Source of the DNA: Oryzias latipes
Taxonomy: Eukaryota; Chordata; Actinopteri; Beloniformes; Adrianichthyidae
Reading direction: 5' to 3'
DNA length: 64,000 nucleotides
Assembly: GCF_002234675.1 (NCBI RefSeq)
Contig: NC_019866.2
Span: 20,550,802 to 20,614,801 of the forward strand
A program made the translations under genes and the position numbers. Each line of letters starts with the position of its first letter. The stretch's first letter is position 1. The notes beneath the pieces are model-generated. The model was not told the origin of the DNA. It saw nothing but the letters and a program-made list of their open reading frames with translations, and did no database searches. Below, piece after piece: positions 1-22,671 of this stretch.

Positions 1-2222
1 CTCAAACCGAAGAACAGGTCTCCAGCTTTAATGTAGAAAGAGCAACCTGGCATAGATTCAGGTCTCAAATGGATAAAAACTGGACATTTTGCAGCGTAAT
101 GTTTCAGCTCTGTCCAGGATTAACCCCGCCTTTGCCCATCAGTAGCAGGGATAGGCTCCAGCAACCCTTTCATCCCTGAAAGGTTTTCAGCAGGTTCAAA
201 TGATGGATGGATGTTTCTGCTTTATGTAGAGTGAGGGGCTGGCTTTCAGGTCTCCATGTGATTTGATTTGATTTGAAATGGGTTTTTTTAAGCAATCAAA
301 TAAGAAAAATAAACAAAACATTACAGTCATCAGTTATACATTCGTACAATAACTAATCAAACTTGGAATAATTAGACATAAAATGAAATATTGCTTGAAA
401 GGAAGTGGAAGGAAGCGAACTTATTTAATCCCACCCCTGTTCTACCGTAACCACTTTATTACATGATTTATCACATCCAATTTATCCATCAAATTTTCTT
501 TTCGTGTTTGTCCAAAATTTAAAGAAAAACAACAACAAAAAATCACAGCTTTCAGCTGCTTTTCAACTGATTTGTAAATGTGCGTGATGGTTGTGTTGCA
601 TTTTAAGACATTTTAAGAGTTTTTCTTGTGCACTTTCCTTCCTGTGCGCTGCCCTTCAATGCTTTATCATTTTCCATCTCTGTCATTGTAGAGTCTGACT
701 TAGATTCAAGCCACCTGATGCTAAACATCTTTATTATTTCAACTGTATGATGGTGATAAACAATACCTCTTAAAAAAAAGGATAAAATAGTAAAGAACAC
801 ATGCAAGTACTATAGTACATAGTAACAGGAAAATACATGTTTTTTGTGGTAAATACATATGTATTTATTTTATTTGTACATGTTTTTCTTACCAAAATAA
901 CAAATGTCATCAAACTATTTTGTCGGATATACAAAGGAAATCCAAGTAAAAAAAGAAAGTCTAAAAGCTTCTAATGCTTTTGAACCAACACTAAGAAACG
1001 AACCTGAACGAAAATAAAACTATAGAAAAAAGAATGTTTAAGTTAAAGGAAATTGTTGAGCAAGAAATCAGCAAAGTTCCTAAAATGTTAAGGCAAAAAT
1101 TCTACGGACTGATGAGACAAAAGATGAACGTTCTGAAGGATGTGGCTTGTTGCATTCTGTGTGGATCAGAATCCAAAACAACAGTTTTAGTGATCTAGTT
1201 AAAGACCCGCTCAAATGAAAATGATGTTTTTGGTGTTTTTAACACGATCCTGTGGCATTTTTCTAATGGCAAAGGACATATTTGAAGAAAACTAAACTTA
1301 AAATTACATATACTCCATGTTTATTTCTTTATTGACGTCGCTGTGAATCAGGAGTAGATGAAACAAAATCCATTTCAAAAAGAAAATACGCTGGGCGGGC
1401 TATGAGCTCTCTAATCCAAGCTCTTAGCATAGGGAGGAGAAGGGGTTTGGGTTCCTTCGAATGGTCCGGCCCACAACTCAGAGAGGAGTTTCCTATAAAC
1501 TTTTGCCACTTTTCAGAAACTATATCCTAGAAAACGACACAGATTTTTTGATTTTGACTAAAAACTGCATAATAGGAATTAAAAAGACCACTGGGAAGAA
1601 TTTTACAATAGATCAAAAAATGATTGGAGGGGGATTTTCATGCAGTTTGATGACGTTAAGCAAACCATCCATGGAGGAAAACTCCTGAGTGAGGCTGCAT
1701 ACAACAATTCTGCATAGAAGACAGAAACAACCCATCATGCAGTTAGGAGGAGTTAGTTGAACCTATTGATCAAAAGAGGCAGAAGCAGTTATTAGAATGA
1801 AGGAGCAATCCACCAAAGACGCTTTTATCCAGACTGATTCCCATTTTAGGCACAAAAACCTAAACCAGAGTCAACACGCTCACCAAAAAGTTCTTCAGAC
1901 CTGCAGAAAATGTAAGCGTTTAGTGCACTTTTGTTAACATTGTGAGACTTAATGAATTGGACGTGGTAGTAGATGGATATGGATGGAGATGGATTTTTCA
2001 CAGGAAAAAAGTAACTGAACAAATACTTTGTTTTAATTCCATTTTAGTTTTCTGAATCGCTGATGTGTCCTCATAATCACTGATTTTTAAATCAGTTTGA
2101 ACACAGTATATTCTCTTTCCTCATGATTTTATCACACTGAGTCATCCTGATGCTCCTTTCAAACCATCTTCACCATCACTGCTCTAGTGTGGAATATTCA
2201 TCCGCTTCTTTTCAACCCTCAG
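1..2222 (+). other. intronic sequence of myh10, left edge
   Basis: This stretch precedes the first visible myh10 exon and should be intron, because the exon at 2223 starts in mid-codon after a good acceptor. I see no coding exon in it. It holds a SINE tail at about 105-230 and AT-rich DNA at 260-560 and 760-1020. The short open frames at 603-806 and 1461-1688 look like chance. Confidence 0.6.
105..230 (+). repeat. SINE tail fragment with GATG repeat
   Basis: The text 'gggataggctccagcaaccc' followed by a short GATGGATGGATG run is the 3' end of a common fish tRNA-derived SINE of the same general type as the better preserved copy at 52447-52846. The tRNA-like head is missing here. Confidence 0.6.
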
Positions 2223-13509
<11,287 letters not shown>

Positions 13510-14370
13510 AGCACCCCACCCCTGCGCCATGACTCTTCCTCCTTTGGCCCACTTCAGCACACAAACTCAGTAGCCCGCTCTCTCAGCGTGATTTCAGCCT
13601 TCCTCAGCGGACACCAGCAGCTGGACCCTCATAATCTGAAGAAATAATCTGGTTCCCCCCTCCGTGCTGAAGGGCTGAATGTACCTCCCCTCAGAAAAGC
13701 CCCCACACGTCCGTTACAAATAAAAAACCCGGTGAAGGCGGAAGCGGGCCGATGAAACTCCTGGTGTTTGTGCAGCGTTCCTTGTGTTTCTGCATCTCTA
13801 TAATCCCGTCTGCTTGCCTTTGAATCTGTGAGCTGCTGCGAAGCGTTGCACCCCCGACCCGCTTTGGTTGCTCAAAAGTTCAACAGTAGGTCGATGTTGT
13901 GATTCTTCGGTGCTGAAAGCAGCTCCTCTTCCTCCCTCTTCTGTGCCTTTCTTGCTCACTCGAACCCAATTATGCCGCATTTATAGTTCAAGTATTGAAC
14001 CATGCATTATTACAGAAATGCTATTTTAATAAAAAGCCTCCTATGTTTTCATGAATTATTAGTGGAAGCCTTGATGTTCTCTGAAATGTACGTCTTCCTC
14101 CAGCTTTCATGGCACAGCGAGAACGCCAGCAGTGAGTGTGTCTTTGTAGACGGGTGCTATGACTTTTCTTATTGAAATAACTTTTGTACTTTTTGAGTTC
14201 TGAAGCTTCAGAAGCAGTGCAGCAGACGTGGCCTGCACGGATGTCTCTGTTCTTGTGGACGAGCTCAGCTCCATTTGTTTTTCCAACTGCTCGGTGTTGC
14301 ACAGCGGTCCTCTGTACTGATGCTCGCCATCACAGCACGTGCAGCACGGGGGCCTTGATGATGCAATAAA
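13510..14370 (+). other. myh10: myh10 3' untranslated region (probable)
   Basis: Non-coding sequence follows the myh10 stop at 13507-13509. AATAAA occurs at 13719-13724 and again at 14365-14370, so two transcript ends are possible. The far end is an estimate. Confidence 0.6.
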
Positions 14371-14639
14371 GTCTTTGGAGTCCACCTGAGTGATTTCTGT
14401 CATGATGCAGCGAAAGCTAACAGATTTTTGCAAAAATCAAACTAAAACTGCTTTAGTTGTGAAGATTTGAATAAAACTATCATTTGTTTGTAGTTTTCAA
14501 ATTTAAACTAGAACTTAATTTTGAACGTATACAAACAGCTATATGGAATATTAAGCTAATAATGTGATGAAACAAGAATTATTCCACACCAGAAATGTAA
14601 AGGTTTTCTGGCCCCAAAAGATCTGCAATGAAGATCTAT
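14371..14639. other. intergenic, nothing recognised
   Basis: AT-rich sequence after the myh10 3' end. I see no gene, RNA or repeat I can name. Confidence 0.5.
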
Positions 14640-14850
14640 TGTCCCGCAGCAATCAAGAAGACATGTCAACAATTATCCTCAAAAGATGCTGGATATGTAC
14701 TCAGGAGGGATCATGAAGACAGCACCACACTGGACACCAGATGGAAAAAGAGAAAGAGGAAGGCCGAAGATCACATGCCGCCGAACAGCTGACAGAATTT
14801 GGACACACCTGGGGAACCATCTACACCTTGGCCTGCAATGGAAAGATTTT
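14640..14850 (+). pseudogene. fragment of a LINE reverse-transcriptase protein, C-terminal end
   Basis: Frame read at about 14722-14850 gives HWTPDGKRERGRPKITCRRT followed by about 20 more residues. A WTP-x-G-KR-RGRP-x-T-W-RRT motif is typical of the C-terminus of RTE-like and related non-LTR elements in fish. No other part of the element is here. It runs directly into a MITE end at 14855-14873. Confidence 0.6.
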
Positions 14851-14877
14851 TTTTCACTAGGATAGCACAAGGGTTAA

Positions 14878-15080
14878 GCCTTGTGCTATCTTAGATGACC
14901 CCACCCTTGCATTAGAGTGTTCTTCCTACCAGGACAAAGGTGGATAAAGGTGGAAAGATTTCATGTAATCCATGGACACCAGTGAAGATCACAAATCATT
15001 GAAGAAAAAAGGTTCAGCGCACTGTAGTGGGTCTAGATGACCCAACTCCCAATGTTAAAGTGCCTAGGATATCACAAGGG
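14878..15080. mobile_element. piggyBac-like MITE, copy 1
   Basis: 203 bases between TTAA at 14874-14877 and TTAA at 15081-15084. The ends are inverted copies of CCCTTGTGCTATCCTAGG. The ~205-base family recurs through this window. A second right-end stub (ggatagcacaaggg) abuts it at 14855-14873. TTAA targets with ends starting CCC are typical of piggyBac elements; the family name is inferred. Confidence 0.85.
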
Positions 15081-15084
15081 TTAA

Positions 15085-16019
15085 ATGTCTCAAGGCGTAA
15101 AAAGCAGTAAGAAGAAGAAGACAAATTTACCGTCAAAGAAGTTTCTGGGGGGAAAAACGACGAGACATTTGCCAAAAGACGTTCAAAAAAACAGTTTTCA
15201 GTCTGAGGTGAAATCTGGAGCTCCGGCTGAAGAGTTAACGGTCTTCTCATACCACCAACGCATTCCTTAGGGTGTTTACAAGCAGGCATCAATATGTATG
15301 GACAGCTGTTTCATCTTTTCACTGCAGACAGGGGGAAGTCAGTGTAGTTAGATAGTGATGATTCTAATCTCCACTTCCTTGTTCATCTCCTTTTCTACAG
15401 AAGGAGAAACCCCTCAGCAATGCAGATTTCAGTGTTAGAAAAGCAGTTAGAATGATAGTGAAAATAAAGAACATACGCTCCTTTAACGCGCACCACTTCC
15501 TATTTTAAAGAAATAATGGACATTATAACGACTGCTCCTGAAATACAGAGTATGCGCGCGTTTGCGCTGTTTTTGTGCGTGTGTGTGTGCGTATGCACAG
15601 ACACAGTCTGTATAAGTCTGCAGAGGTCACGGTGATGATGTCTCGGAGATGCGGCGTGCGTGTTTCCAATCCCGCAACGGAGGAACCGTAAAAAGGATCC
15701 ACTCCAACTACAGTTGTCAGAGCAGCGATTGGAGAAAACTCTGAACTTAACGTTTTAATAACTCCCATCAAAGTTTTCACAAGATGCCGGTTGAATTTTG
15801 ATATCAAATTTACATCAAACTCATACATGTTTTATCAAATTCATATACAACTGATTGGGGCTGGGTTGACAGGGGCGGGGCACCTTGTTGGAAAGTGCAT
15901 CCCTATACTCTTTACCATTTTACTGTTAGTTTTTTCCATTTCATTATTCTAGGTTAGGCAATTTGATATGTTATAAATACATTTTGATTACAATTTTCCC
16001 ATCAGCAAAACAAATGTAA
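15085..16019. other. intergenic, no gene seen
   Basis: Sequence between two MITE copies. Only short chance frames are present; a GT-rich run lies near 15577-15590. No conserved gene or RNA is recognised. Confidence 0.5.
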
Positions 16020-16223
16020 CCCTTGTGCTATCCTAGGTACTTTAACATTGGGAGTTGGGTCATCTGGACCCCACTAGACAGTGCGCTGAACCTTTTTTCT
16101 TCAATGATTTGTGATCTTCACTGGTGTCCATGGATTACATGAAATCTTTCCACCTTTATCCACCTTTGTCATGGTAGGGAGAACACGTCAATGTAAGGGT
16201 TGGGTCATAGGATAGCACAAGGG
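16020..16223. mobile_element. piggyBac-like MITE, copy 2
   Basis: 204 bases, opposite orientation to copy 1, with the same terminal inverted repeats and interior. The right flank is TTAA (16224-16227); the left flank is GTAA (16016-16019), one base off TTAA. Confidence 0.85.
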
Positions 16224-16797
16224 TTAATACATTCACAACAAAATTCTTCCTCATGGATTAGTTTGTGTGGTTTTTTATTTAAATAAAATGCAAAAGTAAT
16301 AAAACACAAAGAGCTAATGGGCTCTGTATTCATAAATTAAATCTTTTAAACATCAGTTTCGGTAAATAATTGCTCATAAATGGGGTTTTTTGCACCATAG
16401 AGTAAAAGTTAAAGTCAGTTAGTCTCCCAACAAAGTTCAGCTTTAACTCCAGGGCCTCATATCAGTGTGTCTGCATTACAAACGATAGATTTGGTGTCTG
16501 CAGTTAATTTATTCATATTAGCAGTGATCACAAAGCCAGCATAAATGGATATTTTATTTATAAATCATAATTATTTTAGTTTTGAGTTTTCAGATTTCTG
16601 ATACTTTTCCATTTAAGCACAATGTCAACAACTTAAATAACGAAAACATGTAACACAGAACAACGTTTCCATTTTAGAAGGAGTCACAGAATTACAGCAA
16701 AAATTACTCTTTCCTCCGAAACGTTGCGCGTCGCGCGTGCGCTCTCTCAGAGGGAACATAAGGTATGTAATGCGCCGAGTTGTGGAAACAACTTCTC

Positions 16798-16830
16798 TAA
16801 TCCTTTATCATGTGACTCATAGTAATAATC
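16798..16830 (+). promoter_or_regulatory. putative OTX/CRX plus E-box cluster upstream of aanat
   Basis: Within 33 bases stand TAATCC (16798-16803), CATGTG (16809-16814) and TAATC (16826-16830), about 470-500 bases before the aanat start codon. TAATCC/TAATC are the core of OTX/CRX sites and CANNTG is the E-box core. Pineal and retinal aanat genes of fish are known to be driven by such pairs. Function here is inferred from position and motif only. Confidence 0.4.
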
Positions 16831-17290
16831 AGTTCATAATGAAGAGAAGCACAGAGGGAGACAGAGCTGTTCTGCGCCTGGAAGTCTTCCCATCACATTT
16901 ATCTGCGCTCTTTTTGGTAAGCTGTTGTGTTTATTTTTATCATTCAAATGGAGACCGTAAACGTGTGCGCATTCCACAGAGGCAGCTTTGTTAAACATTT
17001 TGTTTTAAGCATACAGGAGGTGGTGAATCATTGGGAATTATTACTAATTATTGTCATTTGGTCGCCTGTTGGGGCTAAAACAATGCACGACGCGGTTAAT
17101 TGCGGGGTTCCGGACGGTTGCGACTTTCTGTTATTCAGACATTCAAATGGAAATGAGCCGGTGACTCAGAGGCAGGAGAGCTGTGCCATAAAAGCTGTGA
17201 CCAGCTTGTTCTTCTCGCAGGGCCCCACGGAGGCGATCCTGCTGAGCGGGACGCGCGGACTGCTTGCTGGCAGAAGAGTTTTTCGTGTAG

Positions 17291-18333
<1,043 letters not shown>

Positions 18334-18343
18334 CCGAGCAGGT

Positions 18344-18349
18344 CACGTG
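18344..18349. promoter_or_regulatory. CACGTG E-box just after the aanat stop codon
   Basis: A palindromic CACGTG, the site of CLOCK/BMAL and USF factors, lies in the 3' UTR 10 bases after the stop. Chance is possible. Confidence 0.25.
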
Positions 18350-18396
18350 CTCTCAGTGGGACCGCAGGACGTTTTCCTCCCGTCTGTTTCTGTGTT

Positions 18397-18402
18397 AATA
18401 AA
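18397..18402 (+). terminator. aanat polyadenylation signal
   Basis: AATAAA 64 bases after the stop codon, followed by AAGAATC; a normal position for a short 3' UTR. Confidence 0.7.
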
Positions 18403-19699
18403 GAAGAATCTAGAGCCCTCCGTTTGAAGTGTAATGTGTAGTCATGTCAGAGGGTTGGCTCTGCCGTCAGCGGTTTCCTGCTTAACACCTGTCGGAGCTT
18501 CCCGCGCTGCGTGCTGACGTCAGTGAGCGGCTCCTGCAGCTTCATTAGCGGGTTTATCTCTGATAAACGTTGAGGGGGATTTAAAGGCTGTCATCGGTGA
18601 GCCTGCAGGCGTCTCCATCCCGGTCAGCACCTTTCTAAGGACACGTTCTCTCACTTTGTTCCTGTTGCAGCAACAAAATGTCAATAAAGTGTTTTATACT
18701 GTTTTATTTAGTTGGGGGTTTGTGCTGATGAGGTGCTCATGGCTCTGGACCTTCAGGTCAGCCTTCAGGAACCCTGTGCTCTGCAGCACAGCTTTAATCC
18801 ACCACAGTCACCGTCTAATCCACTGGAAGGTGAGCAGCTCGGCTCCTGTGAAGGGCGAACTGGGCCCTCCTGGTCACCTCCACCGCCAGCATATGCTGCA
18901 TGCTGACCCAAACGCAAGGGAAGCCCACAAAACAAACGTGTCTAGCTTCATTTTTTTTACTTCGATTTATCCCAGATCTGCTGGTTTCTTTAAACAATAA
19001 ACAAAAATACAAACAATCAACTGTGATTTCTTATTCACAAACTCCCTTTTGCTTGTTTTTTTCTGTTGTTGAATTGTCTTTTTTCACTTTTAAGTCTAAC
19101 AACACAGTGGAAGGGAAATTCTCCAGCATAATAGCTAATACTATATAATTACACCCAAAAGGATCTTTCAAATTTGATATTTTTGCACATTTTAAGAAGG
19201 AAAATCAGATGAAGAAATCCACAAACCGCTATATGTGCAAAATAATTTAAAATATACTTCTCACAGCTTTAAATTAACTTTGTTTTTATAATTTTTTAAT
19301 CACATCTCACCTTTTAGAAATTTTCTCTGCTGTTTTAAAGTTCAATAATATTGTTAGTTTTGCAGAAGGCTCAGCCAAGGATCTTTTTTTTAAATTAGGC
19401 TTGCTATCCTTAAAAAGTTAAGGAATGAGCCCAGAAGTTTTCTTCTCATACCCTTGCTGACAGAAAAAGTTTTGCAGTAACTTTTTACACCGCCTTTGGT
19501 GGTTTTCATAAGTAACTCTCTAGAAAAAGTCTTAAATGTTGTGGTCAAAGGAACAAACTGATTTTTTTATTGACGTCTTAAAAAGATTTCTTTAAAATCA
19601 TCAACTTAAATGTTGATGACTTCTTTAATTAGTATTTGTCACAAGTTTTCTTTTGGTCATTTTGTTCAGTTCTTACTCTACTTTATTTTAATTGTTGCA
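18403..19699. other. intergenic, no gene seen
   Basis: Sequence between aanat and the next MITE. It contains a full CRE palindrome TGACGTCA at 18515-18522 in a locally GC-rich patch. After about 18950 it becomes AT-rich. No coding exon is recognised; short frames here lack similarity to anything I know. Confidence 0.5.
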
Positions 19700-21011
19700 C
19701 CCTTGTGCTATCCTTGGCACTTTAACATTGGGAGTTGGGTTACATGGGCAAAATATCCTGATATGATCAATGGTCGGGTTAAAATTCACCCGTGCACATG
19801 GGCACAGAAAATCTTTTTCCGATCAGAGCAAACGTTTACATGGCTCACACTTTTGGTCGGATTGAATAATTTGGGCATGCGCAGTAGTGTAAAAAATCCC
19901 GGATGAGGAAATAGATCCCGTTGTAAACAAACCGCTGCCACAGACATTTATTTTATGCAGCAGCGCCGTAATATACGAGACGATCTTCCAAACGTGCTTT
20001 TATTAATGTCATGAATATTATGAAGCGCCTGTTCGCTCATTGTTTTATTTAATCCGTGTGGTCAGTGCTTTTTTGTGGAAGAACGGAGCTGGAAGAAGCC
20101 AGGGTTAGGAGAGGCTAACACGGGCTAACAACATTAGCCTTGATGGACACAAAATCCAGGACCATGCGGGAAACGCTGCAATCTGCTCTTGGTTGCACGT
20201 AAATGTGTGGGAATGACATCAGCCTTTATTTAGTCGGGACACAACTGGAAACACAAATCCACGTGATTGTTTGAACAGTTTCTAAGGACTGAGCGACATT
20301 TATTTCTGCTCTGAAAAGTTCACACACACCGCCCCAAAGCCGCCGTGTGTGCTGGCAGTTCCTCCCGGGTCCTGCAGCCGCTAACCCAGAGCGGCGGGAC
20401 GGTTCGCAGTCTGAAGTCTCCCACACATAACAAAACGTACACGTAACAAAGCATCCTCCTCCCCTCAAACACAAAGTTATTAATCCGGCTGCTCTGCTCA
20501 CTCGGTCCACTCGCACCCGAGTGAGCGGCAGGGGGCACGAAGCGCTCCTCACCCGCATCTCCCTCGTGAGGGGTGTAAGAGAGGGGAGAGGTGAAAAGCC
20601 AGCGGGGCGAGAGCGGAGCGGCGCTTTTCACGTGGCGTCCGTCTCTCAGCGAAACACCATCTATGCATGACGTAAACCAGAGCAGTAGTGACACACAATC
20701 GGAATGACCGTTTACATGCTCCACGATCGGATAAACGATCGGTATAACCCACCTATCTCGATCGGGAAGAAATTTTGATCCGAACGAGTCTGATCGGGGC
20801 AGACTATTCCGAACGGCGTGTTTGCATGACGCATTTTCTTTCCGATCAGGCATTCTTTCCGATTACTTTTGCCCATGTAAACGCAGCTAGTAATTTGTGA
20901 ACCTCCCTGGTGTCCATGGATTACATGAAATCTTTCCACCTTTATCCACCTTTGTCATGGTAGGGAGAACACGTCAATGTAAGGGTGGGGTCATCTAAGA
21001 TAGCACAAGGG
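19700..21011. mobile_element. piggyBac-like MITE, copy 3, with inner part replaced by another element
   Basis: The left 45 or so bases of the MITE are at 19700-19741 and the right ~115 bases at about 20892-21011, followed by TTAA (21012-21015). The middle ~45 bases of the family are absent and 1.15 kb of foreign DNA sits between. Confidence 0.75.
19741..20888. mobile_element. non-autonomous DNA transposon nested in the MITE
   Basis: Ends TTACATGGGCAAAA (left) and TTTTGCCCATGTAA (right) are exact inverted repeats of about 14 bases. Sub-terminal CGATCGGA-type motifs and 'cgtttacatg' recur on both sides. GCATGCGCAGTAGTG near the left end is common in fish elements of this kind. No transposase is seen; the long minus-strand frame at 20320-20853 is rich in Cys, Arg and Ser and resembles nothing known. 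The superfamily was not assigned. Confidence 0.7.
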
Positions 21012-21015
21012 TTAA

Positions 21016-21716
21016 AGTGATGTTTGCATTTAAGGTAATTCGTTTCTACACTTTTTCTGACATATTGGATAGTTTCAGATCATTACAGCTCCATGGTAGC
21101 TCTGGCTTTTGTTGCTTAACTGACCTCACAACAAAAAAAATAAGACTTCAAATGAATAAAAAGCAAAAACAAAGTTATTCACCCTTTTTTAACGTTTTTT
21201 AAAGATTGTAAAACAGGTTAAAAATCTGAAATTAGTGAAGTTTGAAAGACAAATTCAAGTGGTTTATTTTCGAGGAAACATCAATTGTGGGACAACGGAG
21301 GGACAAAAATGCAGATGCTTGTTTTTTTTTTCTTCTATTTGAGCCATTAGCACTGCGCTCTATAATTACAGTAATGATCTGGGAAAACAAAGAGCTGCAG
21401 TCTGTCGTCATACGCATCATCTGTTTGTGACGTTGGAGCAGCTGTTGCTCTGAACTCGTGTCATTTCAGTCCATCGATTTGACTAGATCCACACTGCTGG
21501 ATTTAGAATAATCTTTTTCAGTTTAAGATGGTAAAGTTTGACATGGTACTGAAGCAACTTGTAGCTTAAAACAGTAAGATTACGTAAAACTGAAAAGTTG
21601 TGTACTTTTCAGAATTACATGAAATGCTCTCACCAGGGTAAATATAGAATAGATTAACAGGTGATGCCCGTTCAGGCACAAGAGAGATTGATCCATACTT
21701 AAAGTCAATCTTTAGA
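21016..21716. other. intergenic, nothing recognised
   Basis: AT-rich single-copy-looking DNA between two transposons. No gene or RNA seen. Confidence 0.5.
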
Positions 21717-21717
21717 C

Positions 21718-22170
21718 CAGGGGTGTCAAACTCATTTTGGTTCGGGGGGCCACATTCAACCCGTGTGAACTCAAGTGGGCCGGACCTGTAACATAAAAGC
21801 AAAATAAAGCAGCTTTGTTTTTTGTTTTTTTACTCATTTGAAAAAAATGCCTCAACCAACACGGTAGTTTATCACTTATTATTACACATTCATTCATTCA
21901 CAGAGGCCAATGGATCTGAAATAAAATGCATTTCCCTTTTTAAAAAAATGGGTTTGTTCAATTTTATACAGACTGAATGTTTTACATCTGACACTGAAGC
22001 AATCCTAATAGTAAGCTCAAGAGGGGGCCATGGAAAAAATGAAACACCCTGCCTAAAATGTAAATGTGTAAATCAATGAAAAATGGAACTAAATTAAACT
22101 TGAAATATTTGTGAACATAACTAGAATTTTGGGTTAACCTCCCTTTCTGTCCAGAAACTTAACCCGGCCA
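21718..22170. mobile_element. hAT (Charlie-like) element fragment, left end
   Basis: It starts CAGGGGTGTCAAACTCATTT, a well-known hAT terminus in vertebrates. The interior from about 21945 to 22170 is also found, with small differences, at about 27235-27475, so both copies share a family. The right terminus was not found. Confidence 0.75.
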
Positions 22171-22269
22171 TCACTATCAAGATTCAGATCCATTTTAGGT
22201 TGATTGATTGTGTATTTTACAAAGGTGTGTTTTTATGTGTCTGCGTGTGCTTCTTTATCCTGAAAATAA

Positions 22270-22292
22270 ATTTTAGGAAAAAACAATAATGA

Positions 22293-22323
<31 letters not shown>

Positions 22324-22333
22324 AAAAAAAAAC
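22270..22333. repeat. poly-C/poly-A low-complexity run
   Basis: About 20 C bases followed directly by about 18 A bases, after an A-rich lead. Length is likely uncertain in the assembly. Confidence 0.8.
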
Positions 22334-22411
22334 TTCCCCCATTTCAGAGCTGATTGCATCACTAAGCATCACACCACCAATGACGTAATCGATACATCAG
22401 ATTGAAACGTG

Positions 22412-22487
22412 TGATGTCATATGATGTCATATGACTTCAAATGAAAACATTTGAACATTTGATGTCAAATGATGTCATTTGATGTAA
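22412..22487. promoter_or_regulatory. array of TGATGTCA motifs before the coiled-coil gene
   Basis: TGATGTCA occurs at 22412-22419, 22422-22429, 22460-22467 and 22470-22477, with a TGATGTAA at 22480. Both pairs are spaced exactly 10 bases start to start. TGATGTCA differs by one base from the CRE TGACGTCA. A TGACGTAA stands at 22381-22388. The array ends about 190 bases before the ATG at 22672. Regulatory function is inferred. Confidence 0.4.
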
Positions 22488-22671
22488 CATAATCTGTCAT
22501 GATTTAGTGTTAAAAGTTTACTAATAGGAGCAAAAACCTTTAGATTCTGATCAATTGTTGCACGCTGGTTTTGTATTTCGCAAAGAACAAAGTATCAAGT
22601 TTAAGAAGTGCCTTCGGTTACAAAGAACATTTGTTGTCAAACTGTGATTAGAGACCTGAATAAATCGTACC

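Noticed and set aside
20320-20853. A 177-residue minus-strand protein
   Set aside because: It lies inside a non-autonomous transposon, spans its sub-terminal repeats and has no recognisable domain.
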